DNA of 64,000 bases, taken from positions 620,001-684,000 of the forward strand of contig NZ_JAUFQG010000004.1 in NCBI RefSeq assembly GCF_030409605.1, given 5' to 3'. The notes beneath the pieces were generated by a model. That model was not told where the DNA came from. It ran no database searches and saw nothing but the letters and a program-made list of their open reading frames with translations. The position numbers and the translations under genes are program-made. This document shows, in pieces, positions 1-8,335 of this stretch. Origin of the DNA: Simiduia curdlanivorans. Lineage in GTDB: Bacteria > Pseudomonadota > Gammaproteobacteria > Pseudomonadales > Cellvibrionaceae. The stretch's first letter is position 1; each line of letters opens with the position of its first letter.

Positions 1-1617
1 ATAGACATTGGGAAAACGCGTGCGCATTTTTTCGTCCACCGCCAAGGTGCCTTTGTCGGTGAGTTCCAAGCCTAATGTCGACGCCCCAAAGCCAGTCACA
101 TTGGCTTGGCGCCCGACGCAGATCAATAACGTATCAAAGCCAAGCTCGCGCACCTGTCCCGCCTGTGTATAGCGCAAGGTTTTTTCGCCCTTGGCTTCTA
201 GCGTGTCTTGTACATCGATCACTTCCTGTACTTGGGCCGCATTGATTACGCGAATTTTTTCAGCTTGGAACACAGCCTCGATAAACGCGGATACATCTTC
301 ATCTTCGCGCGGCATAATGCGCGGCGCTCGCCCGATCAATGTCACCTGGGCACCCAAGCGCGCAAACGCTTGCGCCAGCTCACAGCCAATGGGGCCGGAA
401 CCAATAATCGCCAAGCGCCCGGGATTCTCGCGCAGGTTCCAAATGCTATCGGAGGTGTAGTAGGCGATGTTTTGCAAACCCTTAATATCGGGAATAGCAG
501 GGCGGGCACCGGTGGCAATAATTAAACTGCGCGCACTGATGCGCTTGCCCGCCACCTCCACTTCCCAGGGCGACACAATGGTCGCCGCACCGGTGACGCA
601 ATCCACCCCTAGGCCGGTATAGCGCTCGATTGAATCGTGCGGCTCCACCTCGGCGATGACCTTTTGAATGCGCATCATCACCGCCGCAAAATCCACCTTT
701 GCCGCCACCGGTGCCAGACCAAATTTTTCGGCATCCTGAAGCGTTTTCGCCACGGCTGCGGATTTAATCAGGGCTTTGCTCGGTACACAGCCGGTGTTTA
801 AACAATCGCCACCCATTTTGTGCTTTTCTATGAGCGTAACCTTTGCCTTTACCGCGGCCGCGATATAAGCCGACACCAAACCGGCGCTGCCGGCGCCAAT
901 CACCAACACATTGGTATCGAATTTTTTGGGTTTATTAAAAGGCTTATACAAACGGTTATTCTTCAGCGCCTGAACCAACGGCTGTAAAATTTTTCGCGCC
1001 AGCCACGGGAATATTGCCAATAGAATAAACGCGAATAAGATAGTGGGCGTCATAATGCCCTTGAGCGACAGCTCTTCAAGCGCTCCCAACTCAGCACCGG
1101 CATTCACATACACCGCAGTGCCTGCCAACATGCCCACTTGGCTGACCCAGTAGAAAGTCCACAGGCGCACTTTGGTGAGCCCAAAAACCAAGTTGATAAC
1201 AAAGAAAGGCACCAGTGGTATCAAGCGCAAGGTGAACAAATAAAAGGCACCGTCTTTCTCGACCCCGGCATTAATTTTTTCCAGCTGCTTGGTAAACTTG
1301 CTCTGCACCCAATCGCGCAGCAAGGAGCGCGAGACCAAAAATGCCAAGCTGGCACCGATGGTGGAAGCGAAGGAAACAATTAACAGGCCCCAACCTAGGC
1401 CAAATAACCCGCCGGCAATTAAGGTCAGCAGCGCAGCGCCTGGCAGCGACAGCGCCGTGGCCAGCACGTAAACCAAGCCAAACAGCACGGCCACAAGCAC
1501 CGGGCTCTCGGTCATCCACTGCCGGTAGAGCTCCGGGCTAAGCAGCCGAGCACCGTCTAAGCTAAAAAAGGCGGCGATAGCGCCAATCACCAAGGTGGCT
1601 ATAACTATTTTTTTCAT
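1..1617 (-). CDS. TVP38/DedA-like membrane domain fused to a pyridine nucleotide-disulfide oxidoreductase (partial, 3' end outside window)
   Basis: The leftward frame opens at the ATG at 1617 and runs off the left edge without a stop. The first ~220 residues are hydrophobic with several membrane segments and resemble the SNARE-associated/TVP38 (DedA-like) domain. After residue ~230 comes a Rossmann FAD-binding start (VLVIGAGSAGLVSA) and then the redox-active disulfide motif GGDCLNTGCVPSKAL of the mercuric reductase/lipoamide dehydrogenase class, followed by a second NAD(P)-binding Gly motif (IIGSGPIGCELA). The family joins a membrane domain to a flavin disulfide reductase; the substrate is unknown. 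The C-terminal dimerisation domain lies outside the window, so mercuric reductase activity cannot be judged. It is divergent from ppk. Confidence 0.85.
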   Translation of the reverse strand, partial: MKKIVIATLVIGAIAAFFSLDGARLLSPELYRQWMTESPVLVAVLFGLVYVLATALSLPGAALLTLIAGGLFGLGWGLLIVSFASTIGASLAFLVSRSLLRDWVQSKFTKQLEKINAGVEKDGAFYLFTLRLIPLVPFFVINLVFGLTKVRLWTFYWVSQVGMLAGTAVYVNAGAELGALEELSLKGIMTPTILFAFILLAIFPWLARKILQPLVQALKNNRLYKPFNKPKKFDTNVLVIGAGSAGLVSAYIAAAVKAKVTLIEKHKMGGDCLNTGCVPSKALIKSAAVAKTLQDAEKFGLAPVAAKVDFAAVMMRIQKVIAEVEPHDSIERYTGLGVDCVTGAATIVSPWEVEVAGKRISARSLIIATGARPAIPDIKGLQNIAYYTSDSIWNLRENPGRLAIIGSGPIGCELAQAFARLGAQVTLIGRAPRIMPREDEDVSAFIEAVFQAEKIRVINAAQVQEVIDVQDTLEAKGEKTLRYTQAGQVRELGFDTLLICVGRQANVTGFGASTLGLELTDKGTLAVDEKMRTRFPNVY

Positions 1618-1743
1618 AGTGTCACAAAATTTGAATTTTCTGGGTGTAGGATGCGCGTTTAAGAGCTGTATTCTCTATGCTTGTTACAATCTATTGCCCT
1701 TCAGCAAAGATCAAACAGAACACTAGGATGCCACATACGCCCC

Positions 1744-3810
1744 ATGAATGATCTAACTTGCGACTTTCTGGACAACCCCAGCTACTACCTCAACCGCGAG
1801 CTTAGCCACCTGCACTTTAACCGCAGGGTGCTAGAACAAGCGCTGGACGAAACCCATCCGCTGCTCGAACGGCTGAAATTTTTGCTGATCTGCTCCAGCA
1901 ATTTGGACGAGTTTTTTGAAATTAGAGTGGCCGGCTTGCGCCAGCGCATCGCCATGGAGCGGGAGATCACCGAACTCGATGGCTCCAGCCCGCAAGAAGT
2001 CTTGCAGGCCATCAGCACCAATTGTCACGCGTTGGTGGAAGAGCAGTACCGCATACTCAACCAAGTGATTTTACCGGCACTGGCGGATAACAATATCCGC
2101 TTCATCGCCCGCAGCCATTGGACCCCAGAACAAGCCGAATGGGCCAACAGCTTTTTTGAATCCGATATATTGCCCATCGCCAGCCCCATTGGACTAGACC
2201 CAGCACACCCCTTTCCGCGCCTTGTTAATAAAAGCCTGAACTTTATTGTCTCGCTCGAAGGCCAAGATGCCTTTGGCCGAGAGACCGGCTTGGCCGTGGT
2301 GCCAGCGCCTAGAAGCCTGCCGCGGATTTTGAAAATACCGGAGACGCTTGCGCCCGAGGGCGATAATTTCGTGTTTCTATCCAGCATCATTCACGCCAAT
2401 GCCGACAAGCTCTTCCCCGGCATGACGGTCAAGGGCTGTTACCAATTCAGGATCACCCGCAACGCCGACTTAGACTTCGACACCGAAGGCGTGGCCGATT
2501 TAGCCCGCGCGCTGCGCGGCGAACTGCACTCGCGCCGCTTCGGCAACGCCGTGCGGCTGGAAGTGGTTGACGACTGCCCAGAGGCCTTGGTTAATTTTCT
2601 CCTGCGCGAAACCGGACTGAGCCAGGCCGAGTTGTACTTAGTTAACGGCCCCGTTAACACCAAGCGCCTGATGGATGCCGAAAAGCAACTGCACCGCCCG
2701 GATTTACAATTCGCGCCCTTCGTCCAAACCATTCCCAAGGGCTTGACCCGCAAAGACAACATCTTTCAAGCCATCGCCCACCGCGACCAATTGTTGCACC
2801 ACCCCTTCGAGTCGTTTACGCCGGTGGTAGAGCTGCTCAGCCAAGCCGCCAAAGACCCAGACGTGCTGGCCATCAAGCAGACCCTGTACCGCACCGGCGC
2901 CAGCTCACCCATTGTCGATGCCCTGCTCGAAGCCGCTCGCAACGGTAAGGAAGTGACCGCGGTGGTGGAACTGCGCGCGCGCTTTGACGAAGAGGAAAAC
3001 CTCGAACTGGCGAGCAAGCTCCAGGAAGCCGGCGCCGTGGTGGTATACGGCGTGGTGGGCTACAAAACCCACGCCAAAATGATTCTTATCGTGCGCCGCG
3101 AGCAGGGCAAGTTGCGCCGCTACGTGCACTTGGGCACTGGCAACTATCACAGCGGCAACGCCCGCCTATACACCGATTACTCGCTCATGTCGGCAGACGA
3201 GGCTCTGGGTGCAGACGTGCATATCATTTTCCAGCAGCTCACCGGCATGGGTAAAACCGAGCGCCCGCAAAAATTATTGAACGCGCCCTTTACCTTGAAG
3301 CGCCAAATCTTGCGCATGATCGACAACGAAATCCGCGCCGTGGAAGCCGGCGAGCCCGGCACCATCATTATCAAATGTAACGGTCTGACCGAGCCCAAGA
3401 TTATCCAAGCGCTGTACCGCGCCTCCCAAGCCGGGGTGAGGGTGGAATTGATCGTGCGCGGCATGTGCTGTCTGCGCCCCGGTATTGAGGGTATCTCAGA
3501 CCATATTCGGGTCACCTCCGTGGTGGGTCGATTCTTAGAGCACAGTCGCGTCTTCTACTTCGCCAATAGCCAGCCCGGCCTCTACTGCGGCAGCGCCGAT
3601 CTGATGGAGCGTAATTTAAACCGCCGGGTCGAAGTGTGCTTCCCGGTGGAGGAGCCGGCGCTGGCGCGGCGCGTCATTGCGGATCTAGAAAAGTACCTGA
3701 CCGACAATCGCCAGGGCTGGCTGCTCGATACCCACGGCTGTTATCAATTGCATGACGGCGACCCAAGCGCATCTGCCCAGCAGCAACTGCTGGGCGAACT
3801 GACCAAATAG
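1744..3810 (+). CDS. ppk1: polyphosphate kinase 1
   Basis: Reversibly transfers the ATP gamma-phosphate to inorganic polyphosphate, a stress and phosphate store. Starting at the ATG at 1744 gives 688 residues, the same as the E. coli enzyme; an upstream in-frame TTG at 1681 would add 21 unlikely residues. The N-terminal domain begins with the family-typical NRELSHLHFNRRVLEQA. The predicted phospho-histidine lies in YKTHAKMILI (His443) and a second conserved histidine in FLEHSRVFYF (His600), both in phospholipase-D-like C-terminal domains. It is monocistronic and followed by trxA after 157 bp. The product is membrane associated in other species. Confidence 0.95.
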   Translation: MNDLTCDFLDNPSYYLNRELSHLHFNRRVLEQALDETHPLLERLKFLLICSSNLDEFFEIRVAGLRQRIAMEREITELDGSSPQEVLQAISTNCHALVEEQYRILNQVILPALADNNIRFIARSHWTPEQAEWANSFFESDILPIASPIGLDPAHPFPRLVNKSLNFIVSLEGQDAFGRETGLAVVPAPRSLPRILKIPETLAPEGDNFVFLSSIIHANADKLFPGMTVKGCYQFRITRNADLDFDTEGVADLARALRGELHSRRFGNAVRLEVVDDCPEALVNFLLRETGLSQAELYLVNGPVNTKRLMDAEKQLHRPDLQFAPFVQTIPKGLTRKDNIFQAIAHRDQLLHHPFESFTPVVELLSQAAKDPDVLAIKQTLYRTGASSPIVDALLEAARNGKEVTAVVELRARFDEEENLELASKLQEAGAVVVYGVVGYKTHAKMILIVRREQGKLRRYVHLGTGNYHSGNARLYTDYSLMSADEALGADVHIIFQQLTGMGKTERPQKLLNAPFTLKRQILRMIDNEIRAVEAGEPGTIIIKCNGLTEPKIIQALYRASQAGVRVELIVRGMCCLRPGIEGISDHIRVTSVVGRFLEHSRVFYFANSQPGLYCGSADLMERNLNRRVEVCFPVEEPALARRVIADLEKYLTDNRQGWLLDTHGCYQLHDGDPSASAQQQLLGELTK

Positions 3811-3967
3811 AGGCCTTTAAAACTGGATTTCAGCCCCCATTAACAGGCTAGAATATCAAAAAGCCCATTGAGATAGGCTTAGCGAACTTGTACCTGCTAA
3901 GCTCAATCTTTATTATGCACGGCTAAACGCCTCGGTCTCGAGACCTTGAACCCACGGAGAAACACCC

Positions 3968-4294
3968 ATGAGTGACGCTATCGTTCACGTATCTGACGCC
4001 AGTTTTGACGCTGACGTCCTAAAGGCCGATGGCCCCGTTCTGGTCGATTTCTGGGCGGCCTGGTGCGGCCCCTGCAAGATGATCGCGCCAGTGTTAGACG
4101 AGCTGGCCGGTGAGCTGGCCGGCAAAATCACCATCGCCAAGATGGACGTTGATGCCAACAAGGAAACCCCAGCGAAGTTCAACATTCGCGGCATTCCAAC
4201 ACTGATGATTTTCAAGAATGGCCAGATGGAATCTATGAAAGTAGGCGCGCTATCAAAGTCGCAGCTGGTTGAATTCATCAACTCAGCACTATGA
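3968..4294 (+). CDS. trxA: thioredoxin 1
   Basis: A 108-residue cytosolic thiol-disulfide oxidoreductase with the classic WCGPCK active site (Cys33, Cys36), the FNIRGIPTLMIF cis-proline segment and full thioredoxin length. The start is supported by a GGAG ribosome-binding site 10 bases upstream. It serves thioredoxin reductase-dependent reduction of ribonucleotide reductase and other proteins. A strong hairpin terminator follows directly, so it is likely transcribed alone, ahead of rho as in many gammaproteobacteria. Confidence 0.97.
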   Translation: MSDAIVHVSDASFDADVLKADGPVLVDFWAAWCGPCKMIAPVLDELAGELAGKITIAKMDVDANKETPAKFNIRGIPTLMIFKNGQMESMKVGALSKSQLVEFINSAL

Positions 4295-4302
4295 TTCTGA
4301 CC

Positions 4303-4332
4303 AAGCGCTGCGAAAGCAGCGCTTAGTTTTTG
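4303..4332 (+). terminator. intrinsic terminator of trxA
   Basis: Nine-base stem AAGCGCTGC / GCAGCGCTT with a GAAA loop, followed by a T-rich tract, nine bases after the trxA stop. Confidence 0.85.
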
Positions 4333-4651
4333 CACTATCCAGATTTTGTGTTTATACTCAGCCCATCTTGAATTACCCCGTCTGATCAAGTCCTCGAACG
4401 CATACTGACAATCGGCCTACCGGCCATCTAAAACCGTTCGACTTACCGTGGATTCAGCTCAGACATCGGCAGATGTGGCCCCTAGTTGGCGCCCGACCCA
4501 AAATGTCAAAATTTGCCTCTAATAATTTCAGCCATAAGCACCCTATTTCGTATTGAATACTTTTTTATTTTCTTTACCTAGCGCACTACCCCCAGATCGC
4601 AATTTGAAATCGCGGTAACGGGTTCACTTATCCCCCATAAAGCACTATCTT
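4333..4651 (+). other. intergenic region upstream of rho
   Basis: About 320 bases without an ORF or clear hairpin. By position it is the promoter and untranslated leader of rho. Rho leaders in enterobacteria mediate autoregulation, but no sequence element proving that is visible here. Confidence 0.4.
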
Positions 4652-5911
4652 ATGAATTTAACCGACCTAAAAACAAAATCTACTGAAGTACTCCTCGAGC
4701 TAGCCAAAGGCATGGGCCTAGAAAATCTGGCCCGCTCACGCAAACAAGACATCATTTTTAATATCTTAAAGCGCCACGCAAAAGGCGGTGAAGATATCTA
4801 TGGCGACGGTGTGCTTGAGATACTTCAAGACGGTTTTGGTTTTTTACGCTCGGCCGAAGGCTCTTACCTCGCCGGCCCCGATGACATCTACGTGTCACCG
4901 AGCCAGATTCGACGCTTTAACTTGCGCACCGGCGATAATATCTCCGGCAAAATTCGTCCACCAAAAGAAGGCGAGCGCTACTTTGCCCTGTTAAAAGTTA
5001 ATGAAATTAATTTCGACAAACCCGAAAGTTCGCGCAATAAAATACTGTTTGAAAACTTGACACCACTGTTCCCCAATGACCGATTGGTGTTAGAAGCCGG
5101 CAATGGTTCCACCGAGGATTTGACCGGTCGCATTATCGATTTGATTGCACCAATCGGCAAAGGCCAACGCGGCCTAATTGTCGCTCCGCCAAAAGCCGGT
5201 AAAACCATCATGATGCAAAATATTGCGCAGGCCATTACGCGCAATAACCCAGAGTGTCATCTCATTGTGCTGTTGATTGATGAGCGCCCGGAAGAAGTGA
5301 CCGAAATGCAGCGCTCAGTGCGCGGCGAAGTGGTCGCCTCAACCTTCGATGAGCCGCCTTCGCGCCACGTACAGGTTGCCGAGATGGTGATCGAGCGCGC
5401 TAAGCGTTTAGTCGAGCACAAAAAAGACGTGGTGATCCTACTCGACTCCATTACCCGCTTAGCGCGCGCTTACAACACGGTTATTCCATCGTCCGGCAAG
5501 GTGTTAACTGGTGGTGTGGATGCTCACGCACTGGAGAAACCCAAGCGCTTCTTCGGCGCCGCGCGCAACATCGAAGAGGGCGGTAGCTTAACCATCGTCG
5601 CCACTACCCTAGTAGACACAGGTTCAAAGATGGACGAAGTGATCTACGAAGAATTTAAGGGTACCGGCAACCAGGAATTGCATTTAGATCGCAAGATCGC
5701 TGAAAAGCGCGTCTACCCAGCCATCAACATTCGCCGCTCGGGCACGCGCCGCGAAGATTTACTGATGAAAGAAGACGAAATGCAGCGGGTTTGGATTCTG
5801 CGTAAATTACTGCACGACATGGAAGACTTGTCGGCAACTGAATTCCTCACCGACAAACTGAAAGATTTCAAGAGCAATAATGAATTTTTCATGTCGATGA
5901 AACGAAAATAA
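4652..5911 (+). CDS. rho: transcription termination factor Rho
   Basis: Hexameric RNA-dependent ATPase/helicase that ends transcription at rut sites. The 419-residue product matches the family length. The N-terminal helical and cold-shock-like RNA-binding domain (residues ~1-125, with GFGFLRS) is followed by the RecA-like core: Walker A PPKAGKT (Lys184), Walker B VVILLDSITRLARAYN, and the Q-/R-loop region around VLTGGVDAHAL. It is followed by a U-tract terminator. It sits in the common trxA-rho order. Confidence 0.98.
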   Translation: MNLTDLKTKSTEVLLELAKGMGLENLARSRKQDIIFNILKRHAKGGEDIYGDGVLEILQDGFGFLRSAEGSYLAGPDDIYVSPSQIRRFNLRTGDNISGKIRPPKEGERYFALLKVNEINFDKPESSRNKILFENLTPLFPNDRLVLEAGNGSTEDLTGRIIDLIAPIGKGQRGLIVAPPKAGKTIMMQNIAQAITRNNPECHLIVLLIDERPEEVTEMQRSVRGEVVASTFDEPPSRHVQVAEMVIERAKRLVEHKKDVVILLDSITRLARAYNTVIPSSGKVLTGGVDAHALEKPKRFFGAARNIEEGGSLTIVATTLVDTGSKMDEVIYEEFKGTGNQELHLDRKIAEKRVYPAINIRRSGTRREDLLMKEDEMQRVWILRKLLHDMEDLSATEFLTDKLKDFKSNNEFFMSMKRK

Positions 5912-5916
5912 AAATA

Positions 5917-5939
5917 GCCCGCACTAGCGGGCTTTTTTA
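5917..5939 (+). terminator. intrinsic terminator of rho
   Basis: Stem GCCCGC-acta-GCGGGC followed by six T residues, six bases after the rho stop codon. Confidence 0.9.
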
Positions 5940-5988
5940 TACACACTAAACTCTAATACTTTTGTACGTAATAAATCAGGAGCACGCT

Positions 5989-6804
5989 ATGGAATGGTTA
6001 GACAAAATTGAATCGATGGCAATAACCTATGGCCCCAAGCTGATCACGGCACTACTAGTGCTTTGGATTGGCTGGAAACTCATCGGCTTCGCCACCAAAA
6101 TGCTCGACAAAGCGTTAGAAAAAAGTCAGACAGAAATTACGCTGCGCAAGTTTTTAGGCAGCTTGATCGGCTCCATTTTAAAAGTCATGCTCGTGATCAG
6201 TGTCGCGTCCATGGCTGGCATTCAAACCACCTCATTTATCGCCGTACTCGGTGCCGCCGGCCTTGCCGTGGGCCTAGCGTTGCAAGGCAGCCTGTCGAAC
6301 TTCGCTGGCGGGGTCTTGATTCTGTTGTTCAAGCCGTTTAAGGCTGGCGATTTTATTGAAGCCCAAGGTATTGCCGGGGTAGTCAAAGATATCCAGATTT
6401 TCACCACGCGCATCGTCACCGGTGACAATAAGATGATCTTTATCCCCAACGGCCCACTCGCCAACGGCAACATTACCAACTACTCAGCGCAAACTCATCG
6501 CCGCGTCGATTTGCTGTTTGGTATCGGCTATGGCGACAGCATCGACAAAGCCCGCGAGACCATCAACAAAGTCATTGCAGCGAACGATAAGATCATCAAA
6601 GACGACGAAACCAGACAACCGTTGGTGGTAATTTCTGCACTCGCAGACAGCTCGGTGAATTTCACCGTGAGAGTCTGGACCACGACGGAAAATTACTGGG
6701 CTGTGTACTTCGCCATGCAAGAAAATGTGAAGAAAGCCTTCGATGCCGATGGCATTAGCATCCCCTTCCCGCAACGGGATGTTCACCTTCACCAAGCTTC
6801 TTAA
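5989..6804 (+). CDS. mscS: small-conductance mechanosensitive channel
   Basis: Inner-membrane tension-gated channel that releases solutes on hypo-osmotic shock. The start at 5989 has an AGGAG site 7 bases upstream and gives 271 residues, close to E. coli MscS (286). It has three N-terminal membrane segments; the pore helix TM3 is the Gly/Ala-rich stretch around GAAGLAVGLALQGSLSNFAGG, followed by the beta domain (FKAGDFIEAQGIAGVVKDI, IPNGPLANGNITNYS) and the cytoplasmic cage domain. An imperfect hairpin surrounds the stop codon. Confidence 0.95.
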   Translation: MEWLDKIESMAITYGPKLITALLVLWIGWKLIGFATKMLDKALEKSQTEITLRKFLGSLIGSILKVMLVISVASMAGIQTTSFIAVLGAAGLAVGLALQGSLSNFAGGVLILLFKPFKAGDFIEAQGIAGVVKDIQIFTTRIVTGDNKMIFIPNGPLANGNITNYSAQTHRRVDLLFGIGYGDSIDKARETINKVIAANDKIIKDDETRQPLVVISALADSSVNFTVRVWTTTENYWAVYFAMQENVKKAFDADGISIPFPQRDVHLHQAS

Positions 6805-6824
6805 GGCGAAGGTGATTGTGCTAT

Positions 6825-6852
6825 GGTATTGCCCTCATTAGAGGGCAATACC
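6825..6852 (+). promoter_or_regulatory. perfect 12-bp hairpin occluding the ubiD ribosome-binding site
   Basis: Arms GGTATTGCCCTC and GAGGGCAATACC flank an ATTA loop, ending 4 bases before the ubiD ATG. The only Shine-Dalgarno-like sequence (GAGG, 6841-6844) lies inside the right arm. No U-tract follows. It could be an mscS transcript end, or a structure that limits ubiD translation initiation. Confidence 0.6.
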
Positions 6853-6856
6853 AGCA

Positions 6857-8335
6857 ATGAAATATACCGACCTTCGCGACTTCATCGCCCAGCTTGAGCA
6901 GCGCGGCCAACTCATTCGAATTAGCCATCCGGTTAATCCTCATCTAGAAATGACCGAGATCTGCGATCGCACCTTGCGCGCGGGCGGCCCTGCACTTTTA
7001 TTTGAAAACCCTATTGGTTTTAATATGCCGGTACTGGCCAATTTATTTGGCACGCCCGAGCGGGTCGCGCTGGGCATGGGCGAGGAGAAAGTCGAAAGCC
7101 TGCGCGAAGTGGGTAAAATGCTCGCCTTTTTAAAAGAACCGGAGCCGCCACAGGGCTTCAAAGACGCTTGGGATAAATTACCAATATTTAAACAAGTGCT
7201 CAACTTAGCGCCCAAGATTGTGAGCAAGGCCGCCTGCCAAGCCGTGCAATTTTCCGGCGCCGATGTGGATTTGCACAAGCTACCTATTCAAACCTGCTGG
7301 CCTGGCGACGCAGCACCGCTGGTGACTTGGCCCTTAGTCATCACTCGCGGGCCAGAAAAAACCCGGCAGAACTTAGGCATTTACCGTATGCAATTAATCG
7401 GTAAAAATAAATTGATCATGCGCTGGCTATCGCACCGCGGCGGCGCCTTGGATTTTCGCGAGTGGTGCGCCGCCAACCCCGGCAAAAAATTTCCCGTCGC
7501 CGTGGCCCTTGGTGCAGACCCAGCGACAATATTGGGTGCGGTCACGCCGGTGCCTGACAACCTGTCCGAATACGCTTTTGCCGGCTTGTTGCGCGGCGAT
7601 AAAACCCAAGTCATCAATTGCGCCACCAATGATTTACAAGTGCCAGCCAGCGCTGAAATTATTTTAGAGGGCACCATAGACCCGAGCGAACTAGCCGACG
7701 AAGGCCCTTACGGCGATCACACCGGTTACTACAACGAAGTTGATAAGTTCCCGGTATTTACCGTGGAGCATATGAGCTGGCGTAAAGACCCCATCTATCA
7801 CTCCACCTACACCGGCCGACCACCGGATGAACCCTCCGTCTTAGGTGCGGCGCTGAATGAGGTTTTTGTACCTATTTTGCAAAAGCAGTTCCCAGAAATC
7901 GTCGATTTTTATTTACCGCCAGAAGGCTGCTCCTATCGACTGGCCGTGGTTACCATCAAGAAGCAATACCCTGGGCACGCCAAGCGCGTGATGATGGCCG
8001 TGTGGTCTTTTTTGCGCCAGTTTATGTACACCAAATTCGTCATTGTGACGGATGACGACGTTAATGCGCGCGATTGGAACGACGTTATTTGGGCCATCAC
8101 CACGCGTATGGACCCAGCCAGAGATACCGTATTGGTGGAAAACACCCCCATCGATTATTTGGACTTTGCCTCGCCGGTTTCAGGTTTAGGCTCAAAGATG
8201 GGACTCGATGCCACCAACAAGTGGCCGGGCGAAACGGAGCGCGAGTGGGGCGAGCCTATCAAGCGCGATCCGGCTGTTGTTAAACACATCGATGAAATTT
8301 GGGATCAATTGGGTATCGTTTTAAATGATCAATAA
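6857..8335 (+). CDS. ubiD: 4-hydroxy-3-polyprenylbenzoate decarboxylase
   Basis: Decarboxylates 3-polyprenyl-4-hydroxybenzoate in ubiquinone synthesis, using prenylated FMN made by UbiX. The 492-residue length fits E. coli UbiD (497). Characteristic segments seen are MKYTDLRDFIAQLEQRGQL at the N-terminus, the GIYRMQLIGKNKLIMRW core, the EGPYGDHTGYYN active-site loop and the C-terminal GLGSKMGLDATNKWPGE. It overlaps the start of the downstream patatin gene by 11 bases, suggesting co-transcription. Confidence 0.96.
   Translation: MKYTDLRDFIAQLEQRGQLIRISHPVNPHLEMTEICDRTLRAGGPALLFENPIGFNMPVLANLFGTPERVALGMGEEKVESLREVGKMLAFLKEPEPPQGFKDAWDKLPIFKQVLNLAPKIVSKAACQAVQFSGADVDLHKLPIQTCWPGDAAPLVTWPLVITRGPEKTRQNLGIYRMQLIGKNKLIMRWLSHRGGALDFREWCAANPGKKFPVAVALGADPATILGAVTPVPDNLSEYAFAGLLRGDKTQVINCATNDLQVPASAEIILEGTIDPSELADEGPYGDHTGYYNEVDKFPVFTVEHMSWRKDPIYHSTYTGRPPDEPSVLGAALNEVFVPILQKQFPEIVDFYLPPEGCSYRLAVVTIKKQYPGHAKRVMMAVWSFLRQFMYTKFVIVTDDDVNARDWNDVIWAITTRMDPARDTVLVENTPIDYLDFASPVSGLGSKMGLDATNKWPGETEREWGEPIKRDPAVVKHIDEIWDQLGIVLNDQ

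Noticed and set aside
1681..1743. Upstream TTG extension of ppk1
   Set aside because: Would add 21 residues not fitting homologues; the ATG at 1744 gives the E. coli length.
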